Source: Cyanobacteria bacterium UBA6446 (GTDB lineage Bacteria > Cyanobacteriota > Vampirovibrionia > Gastranaerophilales > Gastranaerophilaceae). From it: a DNA stretch of 19,350 nt. Of this stretch, positions 1 to 6,092 are shown piece after piece; the first letter of the stretch is position 1, and every line of letters starts with the position of its first letter. The notes below the pieces were generated by a model. That model was not told the origin of the DNA. It did not search any database and saw only the letters and a list, made by a program, of their open reading frames with translations. The stretch is taken from NCBI GenBank assembly GCA_002438405.1, contig DJOE01000012.1:1-19350 (forward strand), given 5' to 3'. The position numbers were made by a program, and so were the translations under genes.

Positions 1-106
1 TTGCTATACTTAACTCGTGTGTTACTTTTATATTTTACGTTTGAGATTAAGTTGTTACCCTCTCTAACTCTCCCTAATTAAGGAAAGAATTTTTATTTAC
101 TTTTCT

Positions 107-135
107 ATTATATCATTTTTTTCAGAGCTTTTCAA
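107..135 (-). promoter_or_regulatory. Sigma70-type promoter reading out of the left window edge
   Basis: On the minus strand there is TTGAAA (130-135), a 17-bp spacer and TATAAT (107-112), close to consensus. Transcription would start near position 100 and run left off the window. No ATG, GTG or TTG occurs on that strand between about 100 and 1, so the transcript begins with a leader of at least 100 nt or is itself a non-coding RNA. Its target lies outside the window. Confidence 0.6.
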
Positions 136-137
136 CA

Positions 138-169
138 TAAAAAAAGCCCTGACTTCAAAAAAATCAGGG
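138..169 (-). terminator. Rho-independent terminator of the 57-aa ORF
   Basis: Stem CCCTGA (minus, from 164-169) with TCAGGG (from 147-152), an 11-nt A/T-rich loop, then C and a run of T's on the minus strand (138-145). It lies about 55 nt beyond the stop codon of the leftward 57-residue ORF, just upstream of the next leftward promoter. Confidence 0.75.
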
Positions 170-225
170 AAAAAATTTTGTAGGGGAAAAATTAAATTGG
201 AGTTAAAATATAGAATAAAACTTGT

Positions 226-399
226 TTATGCAATGTGTAACATTTGCTTGTTATATGCAGCAATGAAATTCATTTGCTGAAATAATAATTCTGACTTATC
301 TACAAATGGTTCTGGAGCAACTGCAACTGTTGTTGTAACTTGATCTTTGTAAATATCTTTTAATTTTTTGTCAATCTTTTTTAAATTTGCAACTGCCAT
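226..399 (-). CDS. Small hypothetical protein, 57 aa
   Basis: A short leftward ORF starting at ATG (397-399) and ending at TAA (226-228). It is supported by its signals rather than by homology: AGAGAGG lies 7 nt before the ATG, a candidate promoter sits upstream at 433-461, and a clear intrinsic terminator follows at 138-169. The product begins MAVANLKKIDKKLKDIYKDQ: a basic, probably helical N-terminal third, then a Thr/Val/Ala stretch, then a second amphipathic segment ending in LHIA. It has no signal peptide, membrane segment or Cys motif. I do not recognise the family. A self-contained transcription unit makes it a plausible real small protein. Confidence 0.6.
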   Translation of the reverse strand: MAVANLKKIDKKLKDIYKDQVTTTVAVAPEPFVDKSELLFQQMNFIAAYNKQMLHIA

Positions 400-430
400 C
401 TTTAAGCCTCTCTTGTTTATTTATCTCTTA

Positions 431-448
431 TGTATATATAAAGTATAT
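431..448. repeat. Inverted repeat overlapping the small ORF's promoter
   Basis: TGTATATA (431-438) and the roughly complementary TATATACA (444-451) surround a short spacer. The repeat covers the predicted -10 box of the leftward promoter. It could be an operator, but it is made only of A/T-rich steps, so chance is a serious alternative. Confidence 0.3.
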
Positions 449-461
449 ACAACTTCTTCAA
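433..461 (-). promoter_or_regulatory. Candidate promoter of the 57-aa ORF
   Basis: Minus-strand TTGAAG (456-461), 17-bp spacer, TATATA (433-438). The predicted start lies near 426, giving a leader of about 27 nt that contains the AGAGAGG ribosome site before the ATG at 399. Confidence 0.45.
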
Positions 462-480
462 TTTCAGTTTTTGTTCAATC

Positions 481-497
481 TGTTACATTTCGTAACA
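481..497. repeat. Perfect 6-bp inverted repeat, possible operator
   Basis: TGTTAC (481-486), 5-nt spacer ATTTC, GTAACA (492-497). It lies between the divergent starts at 399 and 580, about 35 bp upstream of the predicted promoter of the 831-aa protein gene. The size and symmetry suit a dimeric regulator site, but no regulator is encoded nearby. Confidence 0.3.
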
Positions 498-527
498 ATT
501 AGTGTAAATATTCAATTATTTAGCAAC

Positions 528-555
528 TTTCAGGAATAAAATGTTTTTATATACT
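528..555 (+). promoter_or_regulatory. Weak candidate promoter of the 831-aa protein gene
   Basis: TATACT (550-555) is a good -10 box; the only -35-like match is TTTCAG (528-533) with a 16-bp spacer. Transcription would start near 562, between the ATG at 541 and the ATG at 580. This is one reason to choose 580 as the real start. Confidence 0.35.
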
Positions 556-579
556 TGTAGGGAAAAGGGAAATATATTC

Positions 580-3075
580 ATGCCAGAACAAATTAATGGG
601 TTAAATATACCGAGTTTACAGAATAATAAACCGATTTACTTCACACAAAAGAACCAACAACAAGGACAACCAACAGAAACAACCAAATCCGAAACGGAAG
701 CGTTGAAAGAAGTAAATAAGCAACAAACATCTGCAGATATCAAAAACAAAGCTGCAGAAGCTAACCCATTGAACAATTCTGATATGGGGCAAAGCCCATA
801 TACATTACCAGTAGCAGCTGGTGTTTGGTATGGAATGGCACAAGGCATGGACAAGTTTGGAAAAGCTTGTGACACTCCAACCTACGAATCAAGTCTTTTA
901 GGTAAAATAACCGGGGCAGCAGACAAATTATCCAACAAAGTTACAAATAGCAGTGTTGGGAAATCATCATTTGCAACATGGGTTGGAGATAAATATGATT
1001 CTGTTGCAAAATACATGGATAAAGTAACCTCAAATCCTAAAAACAGATTATTATACTCTTTGAGAAATCATAAAACTAAACCAGAATGTAAAATGGTTAT
1101 TGGAGCTGCCGGAGGGCAAAACGGAACTTTGGAAATGGATACCAAACAAATTTTCGAAGAATTCATCAAACCCGGTAAACAAGCTGTTGAATTAAAGCAA
1201 TACGGCATTGATAAAGCTACAATTGAACAAATTGAGAAACTTCCATCTGGAGCAAAACAAGCAAGAATTCAAGAACTTGAGCTAAATTATTTCAATGAAC
1301 CAGCACAACAACTTGAAGCTAAATTAAATGCATTACCAAGAGATAAAAAACTGGCAAAAACAAAACAACTATTGAGCGATTTAAAAGGGGAACCTTTAGG
1401 TCAAAAGGAACTCAAAAAACTTGCTCAAAAGACAGATAGCCAATTAGTTGAACAATTAAAAGATTTAAGACTAAAAGAACTTAAAGTAACAAAAGGTTTA
1501 GGCTTTAAATCAGTTGCAGATTTTGGAAAAATCATCAGTGATGAGGGTTATGCCCTTGATCACATGAGTGATGTTCTAAATGCATTAAAAAATGGTGATA
1601 GAAAGCTAAAAATAGTTATCTGGAATAAAGACGGGAAGTTGGGTAAAGCATATACTCATTTATTCGGACGTACTGTTGGTATAAATGAATTGATCAACAA
1701 ATATGAAGTATCCTTAAAATCAGGAGCTAAAACAAAATTTGGTAAAATGGTTGGAAAATCATTTGCATTCTTCACAGAAGGAACAACAAACAGGTTTTCC
1801 GGTGGTAAATTGGCTGTAGCAATGCAGGCAATGATTTTTGCCGATATGATTATCAATACAATACATGCTCCTAAAGGAGAAAAAGGAAAGACATTTATTG
1901 AAAGATTTGTAAATGATTTTTCATACTTCTTAGCAATGCCTTTGGGTATTTGGGCTATGCACAAAGCCGGTGGTTTAAAATACTTAGGAATGACAGAAGC
2001 TCAAAGAAACAATTACAGAACATTATTGAAGAAATTCAATATCGATGCAAAAAACAAAATGTTCAATAAAAAAGAATACAAATTGAGATCAAAAGTCTTG
2101 AATAGACAACTTATGGCAGGAGTAAAAAATCCAATCTATAGACTTCTAAAAAGAGCTGCAAGAATTTTGACCGTAGGTCTTGAACAAAAAGCTGTTTATC
2201 TTTCAAAAGATGCAAAGAACTTGAACTGGTTAAGAAAAATAGGATTCCAAGCTAAAAATATTGCAGGTTATCCAATCAGATTTATAATTCCAATGTTTTT
2301 ACTTTCACCTTTCATTGCAAAAATAGCAACTAAAGGAAGCGATGCAATTTTCGGTAAACCGACAAAATCTGTTTTAGATGAAGATAAAGAACCTGAAAAA
2401 GAAGCTGAAAATAAAAACAATACACAAGCAACTTCTTCAACACAAGAACAAAAACATATCAATCCCAAAGATATAAAAAGCGATACAAATTTAATCAAAC
2501 AAGCCACTATTGAAAAAGACGCAAATAACACTCAAAATAATTCAAATAACAAAGCAAACAATTCAACAACAAATAATGCGGAAAAGGCTGCAAATGAAAA
2601 TAGTAATATAGATAAGGCTCAACAAACAGATGCAAATAACACTGCAAATTCTCAAGATAACAAATCTACAACAAAAGATGATAAATCATCTTCAAACAAA
2701 GATGTAAATAGTTCAACAAATAGTAGCACAAATTCTACATCAGAAACAAATAAAACAGATGCAAAAGATACTGTAAGCGGTGAAACTGGTAAAAATTCAA
2801 CTGAAAAAGCTAATAACAACAAAACTGGCACCCCCGAAGAAGGAAAAACTTCAACAACAACTACAACAACCAAGACAACAACAGAAACTTCTCCAGATGA
2901 AAAAGATAAAAACGATTCAGGCAAAGAAATGGAACCCGTAAGAACTTACATTCCATCTCCAACTAGCAAAGTAAAAAAATCTTCGGTTGATACAAGCGCT
3001 CTAAATTCAGCATTAGCAGAAGCTGATGCCGCTGAAAAATATATTCAAAGTGTTCTAGCAGAAAATTCTAAATAG
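580..3075 (+). CDS. Large unrecognised protein with hydrophobic segments and disordered Asn/Thr/Ser/Lys-rich tail, 831 aa
   Basis: I do not recognise this family. The ATG at 580 is preferred over the in-frame ATG at 541: AAAAGGGA lies 9 nt before it, and 541 overlaps the predicted promoter. Layout: an N-terminal Gln/Asn-rich leader (about 1-60); a globular region with a long Lys/Glu/Leu-rich, probably coiled-coil stretch (about 190-306); hydrophobic segments near 408-427, 448-462 and 563-582; then a roughly 190-residue low-complexity tail (592-783) of Asn, Thr, Ser and Lys, including a Thr run near 757-771. It ends in an ordered-looking stretch containing RTYIPSP and an amphipathic helix. No signal peptide is visible and no catalytic motif stands out. 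The gene is monocistronic; the 6S-like RNA promoter begins 15 nt after its stop. A membrane-associated or surface/effector role is possible but unproven. Confidence 0.85.
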   Translation: MPEQINGLNIPSLQNNKPIYFTQKNQQQGQPTETTKSETEALKEVNKQQTSADIKNKAAEANPLNNSDMGQSPYTLPVAAGVWYGMAQGMDKFGKACDTPTYESSLLGKITGAADKLSNKVTNSSVGKSSFATWVGDKYDSVAKYMDKVTSNPKNRLLYSLRNHKTKPECKMVIGAAGGQNGTLEMDTKQIFEEFIKPGKQAVELKQYGIDKATIEQIEKLPSGAKQARIQELELNYFNEPAQQLEAKLNALPRDKKLAKTKQLLSDLKGEPLGQKELKKLAQKTDSQLVEQLKDLRLKELKVTKGLGFKSVADFGKIISDEGYALDHMSDVLNALKNGDRKLKIVIWNKDGKLGKAYTHLFGRTVGINELINKYEVSLKSGAKTKFGKMVGKSFAFFTEGTTNRFSGGKLAVAMQAMIFADMIINTIHAPKGEKGKTFIERFVNDFSYFLAMPLGIWAMHKAGGLKYLGMTEAQRNNYRTLLKKFNIDAKNKMFNKKEYKLRSKVLNRQLMAGVKNPIYRLLKRAARILTVGLEQKAVYLSKDAKNLNWLRKIGFQAKNIAGYPIRFIIPMFLLSPFIAKIATKGSDAIFGKPTKSVLDEDKEPEKEAENKNNTQATSSTQEQKHINPKDIKSDTNLIKQATIEKDANNTQNNSNNKANNSTTNNAEKAANENSNIDKAQQTDANNTANSQDNKSTTKDDKSSSNKDVNSSTNSSTNSTSETNKTDAKDTVSGETGKNSTEKANNNKTGTPEEGKTSTTTTTTKTTTETSPDEKDKNDSGKEMEPVRTYIPSPTSKVKKSSVDTSALNSALAEADAAEKYIQSVLAENSK

Positions 3076-3089
3076 CCTAAAAGAACAAT

Positions 3090-3118
3090 TTGCAAAAGAA
3101 GTTAAAACATGCTAGAAT
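3090..3118 (+). promoter_or_regulatory. Promoter of the 6S-like RNA
   Basis: TTGCAA (3090-3095), exactly 17 bp, TAGAAT (3113-3118). The predicted start, about 3125, coincides with the first base of the RNA's closing helix. This is strong positional support for an independent non-coding transcript. Confidence 0.7.
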
Positions 3119-3124
3119 TAGGTA

Positions 3125-3302
3125 AGCTCTGTATAGACGTTAATTTTGTTCCTACATTTACATAAATAGGGAGAGTTAACTCTCAAGACGCTGAAGTAGA
3201 CCCGCCGATAGGAATATCGCCAGCGGGAAACGGATTAGTCTAGGTTCTCACCCACCTGCGAGATCAAGCAGGTAACAAAATCCGTCTATATGGGGCTTTT
3301 TT
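3125..3302 (+). ncRNA. ssrS: Structured RNA of about 178 nt, probable 6S RNA
   Basis: The 5' end AGCUCUGUAUAGACG (3125-3139) pairs over 15 positions (three G-U) with 3283-3297, and a U-run follows at once (3297-3302), so the closing helix doubles as the terminator. Inside, 3143-3150 pairs with 3274-3281. Next comes an open region with small hairpins on each side (3151-3170; 3254-3259 with 3268-3273). An apical rod follows: 3169-3175 with CTCACCC, 3197-3201 with 3238-3242, and 3201-3210 with 3215-3227. A long rod closed end-to-end with a central bubble, about 180 nt long and with its own promoter, is the known 6S architecture. I identify it by architecture, not sequence match; a lineage-specific RNA is the alternative. 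SRP RNA and tmRNA signatures are absent. Confidence 0.55.
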
Positions 3303-3317
3303 ATTTTTGTTATTAAA

Positions 3318-3346
3318 TTGCACACTCTAAAGGAATATGTTATACT
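3318..3346 (+). promoter_or_regulatory. Promoter of the CpaE-like gene
   Basis: TTGCAC (3318-3323), 17-bp spacer, TATACT (3341-3346), starting 16 bp after the 6S-like RNA's U-run. Predicted start is about 3353, with AAAAGGG (3356-3362) in the short leader. Because it covers the in-frame TTG at 3318, that TTG is very unlikely to be the start codon. Confidence 0.65.
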
Positions 3347-3371
3347 CATATATAGAAAAGGGTATTGTGTA

Positions 3372-4550
3372 ATGGATAAAATTTCTACAGTTATAATTTC
3401 AGATGAATTTTCAACAAAAGAAGTTCTTAAACTTTTTGTTAGTGAGTTTGATAACCTTGAAACTATTGATAATTACAACAATTACTCTGATGTTTTTGAT
3501 ATCCTTTCTTCAATTAGAGATAAGTCTTTGCTCATTATAGATTTATCAACAAATAAAAAAGAAAAACTAGACTTAATTTTGCGAGTAACAAGAGAATGTA
3601 AAAATTGCAAAGTTTTAGCTCTTTCCGATAATCCATCTGTTGAATTGATTATTGAAGTAATGAGGTCTGGAGCAAAGGAATTTGTACCTGTTCCGATTAT
3701 AAAAAATGAATTTTTTGAAGCAATAAAAAAACTTGTTACTGAAATGAATGAACCTATAAAGAAAAACAAATGCAAAATCATTTCTGTATTTTCAAACAAG
3801 GGTGGAATTGGTAAAACTTCACTTGCGACAAATTTAGCTCTTGAACTTGCAAAAATTACAAAAGAAAATATTGCACTCATTGATTTAAACTTCCAAATAG
3901 GCGACATCACGACATTTTTGGATTTAAAACCATCATTCAACATTTCTTATATGTTAGAAAACTTGGACAAAATAAATGAAACATTCTTGCTTAGCACACT
4001 TGAAAAATACAAAAATACAAGTTTATACGTTTTGGCTGACCCTCCATATTTTAAACAAGCAGACAATATTCAACCAAAACAAATTACAAGATTATTCAAC
4101 ACATTAAAAGAGACTTTTTCTTATATTATAGTTGATGCCGAAGCAAGTTTTGACGGTAAAAATATTGCAGCACTGGATAATTCAGACTTAATTATGCTCG
4201 TTACAGTTGCAAATCTTCCGGCATTGAGAAACACTCAAAGATGTTTAGAGTTGTTTGAAAAACTTGGATATGACAAAGAAAAAATTAAAATTGTTGTAAA
4301 TCGTTATATGGAAAATGATGAAATTAAAGAAGCTGATATTGAAAAGGTTTTATCAAAAGACATTTACTGGAAAATTCCAAACAACTATTTTGCAATAATG
4401 TCTGCAATCAACAAAGGAATTCCGGTAAGCGATGTTAATGATACAACAAATGTTTCACAAAGTTACAAAAAATTAGCTCAACAAATTTCAGACAACCTAT
4501 ATAGACAAAATATGGTTGAAAAATTTGAAAATATACTAAACAATAACTAA
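3372..4550 (+). CDS. CpaE/TadZ-like pilus-assembly ATPase (MinD/ParA superfamily), 392 aa
   Basis: Family members localise pilus assembly machines at the membrane or pole. Residues 1-120 form a degenerate response-regulator receiver-like fold, with D57 in LLIIDLST and the segment GAKEFVPVP at 100-108. Residues 134-380 are a MinD/ParA-type ATPase: deviant Walker A KGGIGKTS (143-150), the switch strand IALIDLNFQIGD (167-178), and Walker B YIIVDAEASF (251-260). This receiver-plus-ParA order is typical of CpaE/TadZ. ATG 3372 is chosen because AAAAGGG lies 9 nt upstream and the promoter covers the earlier TTG. It is followed 14 nt later by the 138-aa ORF, presumably in one mRNA. No CpaF, TadB/C or secretin gene is adjacent, so it may serve a type IV pilus system or act in polarity. 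Confidence 0.85.
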   Translation: MDKISTVIISDEFSTKEVLKLFVSEFDNLETIDNYNNYSDVFDILSSIRDKSLLIIDLSTNKKEKLDLILRVTRECKNCKVLALSDNPSVELIIEVMRSGAKEFVPVPIIKNEFFEAIKKLVTEMNEPIKKNKCKIISVFSNKGGIGKTSLATNLALELAKITKENIALIDLNFQIGDITTFLDLKPSFNISYMLENLDKINETFLLSTLEKYKNTSLYVLADPPYFKQADNIQPKQITRLFNTLKETFSYIIVDAEASFDGKNIAALDNSDLIMLVTVANLPALRNTQRCLELFEKLGYDKEKIKIVVNRYMENDEIKEADIEKVLSKDIYWKIPNNYFAIMSAINKGIPVSDVNDTTNVSQSYKKLAQQISDNLYRQNMVEKFENILNNN

Positions 4551-4564
4551 CAAAAGGATTAATA

Positions 4565-4981
4565 ATGGGATTAGCAGAAAGATTTAAAGAGAAACTTGAA
4601 AATAAAGATCTTTTTCAAAAAGAAAACATAGAGAAAGCTTTAGAACAAAATGATATAAAATTCATTTCTAAACCAATAGAAAATGAAATTGTCATTCAAC
4701 CAAAAACAATACATTCCGGTCAAATTGACTCTGTTGAAAATATTTCGGATTTAAATATTTTGCAAACTTCTACAAAATTTGAAGACCTTGAAACAGAACT
4801 AATTAACAAAATCAGAAAAACTCCTTACTGGTTAGAATATTCAACAGACAGACAAAAAAATATGATAGAAAAATATTTTGAAAATAGAATTCAATCAGAA
4901 ATGTATTCAAATATCTCTTATACAAGTTCAGACAAACAAGAATTTGTTGAAAATGTTCTTACACTTTCAAATTATAGATAA
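4565..4981 (+). CDS. Hypothetical protein, 138 aa, co-transcribed with the CpaE-like ATPase
   Basis: It starts 14 nt after the ATPase stop, with AAAAGGA before the ATG, and ends just before a strong hairpin, so it is the second gene of a two-gene unit. I do not recognise the family. It is a charged, soluble-looking protein. An N-terminal helix rich in Lys/Glu (about 1-28) and a Thr/Ile-rich linker (about 30-70) are followed by a C-terminal helical domain (about 72-138) with conserved-looking aromatics in TPYWLEYSTDRQKNMIEKYF. There is no membrane segment, signal peptide or nucleotide-binding motif. Context suggests a partner or adaptor of the CpaE-like protein, but that is inference from position only. 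Confidence 0.75.
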   Translation: MGLAERFKEKLENKDLFQKENIEKALEQNDIKFISKPIENEIVIQPKTIHSGQIDSVENISDLNILQTSTKFEDLETELINKIRKTPYWLEYSTDRQKNMIEKYFENRIQSEMYSNISYTSSDKQEFVENVLTLSNYR

Positions 4982-4996
4982 ATATTTTTCATATTA

Positions 4997-5033
4997 AATA
5001 GAGGCGGAGCCGAGAATCGGCTCCGCCTCTATT
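4997..5033. terminator. Convergent 17-bp hairpin
   Basis: 4997-5013 pairs perfectly with 5017-5033 around a GAA loop, and the middle is all G/C-rich in an AT-rich region. It sits between the convergent ends of the 138-aa ORF (4981) and the DUF4013-like gene (5049). Neither strand has a proper U-run, so it is either a shared, weak bidirectional terminator or a 3'-end stabilising stem. Confidence 0.55.
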
Positions 5034-5048
5034 ACTTATTGAACTTTA

Positions 5049-5981
5049 TTATTCTTCTGCTGCGGAAGATTCATCTTGAATTTCAGGAGCAATTTCCTCA
5101 TCTGAATTCATAATTTTTTCTTTGTAAACTTCAACTAAATTATCTGAATATGCAAAACCCACAATTTGAGAAGCATAAGCAGAAATCATTCCAAAGAATC
5201 CAGAGATTAAAATTACTAAAGATATAAATAATGGACTAGAATCAAATGTTGAAGCTTTCAAGAATATTACAATACCTGCTCCAAATAAAATTATTATTAA
5301 AAATAACAAACCGATAATAAATTGAAAAGCAGCATTTATAACAATACTAACAACCACATATTTCAATGCCACAATCATTGAATCTTTAAAAGCTTTTTTC
5401 ATAAATTTGAACGGTAATAATGGATTAAATAGAGCTTTATGATATTCAAAATTTTCACAGTACTTAAAATATACTTCCATAATAAATGGAGTTATTATAA
5501 ATATTGGAATGAAAGCAAGAAGACCACCAATCATTAAAACCAAAAATGAAAGAATCAATGATAAAACATTCGCCCCACCTACCAAAAATAAGCCACCAAA
5601 TACAGCAACTAAAATAAAGAAATAAATCAATAATGGAATTGCAATATACAACCCCCAAACCAAATACAACGGAATAGCTTTAAATCCACAAGTTACAGCA
5701 CTCCAATCAATAAGAGGTAATCCTTTTTCACCTGAAAGTCTTTGACTAACAAATTTCAAATAATAACCAATCAAAAATAATATCGGAACAATTGATAATA
5801 CGGCAAAGAGTATTGACATAATAATTACAGAAGTTTGAAACTCTGCAAAATCTTTATCAAAGAATTGAACAGAAACACCTAACAATGCAGGCAAAAGGAA
5901 CATAAATACGAGTGTTAAATGTGTTTTTGCACTATTTTCACCATTATACAAACTTTTAAAAGTTTCTAATATTTTTTTCAT
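5049..5981 (-). CDS. DUF4013-like multi-pass membrane protein, 310 aa
   Basis: A polytopic inner-membrane protein of unknown function. After a short cytoplasmic N-terminus there are about six hydrophobic spans: two near 25-75, two near 105-160 (the second pair long and Gly/Leu/Ile-rich), and two near 205-275. A loop GEKGLPLIDWSAVTCGFK follows the second span and resembles the conserved Gly-Leu-Pro-x-x-x-W motif of DUF4013 proteins. The C-terminus after the last span, SDNLVEVYKEKI, is followed by an acidic tail rich in Glu. AAAGGG lies 7 nt before the ATG, and a good promoter is at 6023-6051. It is monocistronic and divergent from uvrB. The family call rests on topology and one motif. Confidence 0.7.
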   Translation of the reverse strand: MKKILETFKSLYNGENSAKTHLTLVFMFLLPALLGVSVQFFDKDFAEFQTSVIIMSILFAVLSIVPILFLIGYYLKFVSQRLSGEKGLPLIDWSAVTCGFKAIPLYLVWGLYIAIPLLIYFFILVAVFGGLFLVGGANVLSLILSFLVLMIGGLLAFIPIFIITPFIMEVYFKYCENFEYHKALFNPLLPFKFMKKAFKDSMIVALKYVVVSIVINAAFQFIIGLLFLIIILFGAGIVIFLKASTFDSSPLFISLVILISGFFGMISAYASQIVGFAYSDNLVEVYKEKIMNSDEEIAPEIQDESSAAEE

Positions 5982-6022
5982 TTGGTAACCCTTTCTTATA
6001 ATAAACCTATTTTCTTAAATGA

Positions 6023-6051
6023 ATTTTAGCAAATTTTAAAGCTTTTTACAA
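6023..6051 (-). promoter_or_regulatory. Promoter of the DUF4013-like gene
   Basis: Minus-strand TTGTAA (6046-6051), 17-bp spacer, TAAAAT (6023-6028) preceded by TGC (an extended -10). Predicted start is near 6016, giving a leader of about 35 nt. It is divergent from the uvrB promoter, with the two -35 boxes only a few bp apart. Confidence 0.6.
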
Positions 6052-6055
6052 GGTA

Positions 6056-6085
6056 TTACAACAAAACAAAATTTTGTACTAAAAT
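6056..6085 (+). promoter_or_regulatory. Candidate uvrB promoter implying a leaderless mRNA
   Basis: TTACAA (6056-6061), 18-bp spacer, TAAAAT (6080-6085). The start expected about 7 nt downstream falls at 6092-6093, the first base of the uvrB ATG. No Shine-Dalgarno sequence is present. Confidence 0.45.
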
Positions 6086-6092
6086 GTAGAAT

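Noticed and set aside
541..579. ATG at 541 as start of the 831-aa protein
   Set aside because: It has no ribosome site and overlaps the predicted -10 box; ATG 580 has AAAAGGGA 9 nt upstream.
2500..2900. CRISPR-like or tandem DNA repeat in the Asn/Thr-rich tail
   Set aside because: The repetition is of codon composition; no constant-length repeat and spacer units are present.
2652..2924. Leftward ORF opposite the Thr/Asn-rich tail
   Set aside because: It is an antisense shadow of low-complexity codons with no ribosome site or promoter.
3125..3302. Riboswitch or T-box leader for the CpaE-like gene
   Set aside because: No T-box or known riboswitch core is seen; the element has its own terminator and the gene has its own promoter after it.
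3335..3368. SigB/SigF-type promoter (GTTATA ... GGGTAT) upstream of the CpaE-like gene
   Set aside because: The GGG is better explained as the ribosome-binding site, and the predicted start would fall on the ATG; a good sigma70 promoter is already present.
3318..3371. TTG start at 3318 for the CpaE-like protein
   Set aside because: It lies inside a well-formed promoter (TTGCAC-N17-TATACT), and ATG 3372 has AAAAGGG at the right distance.
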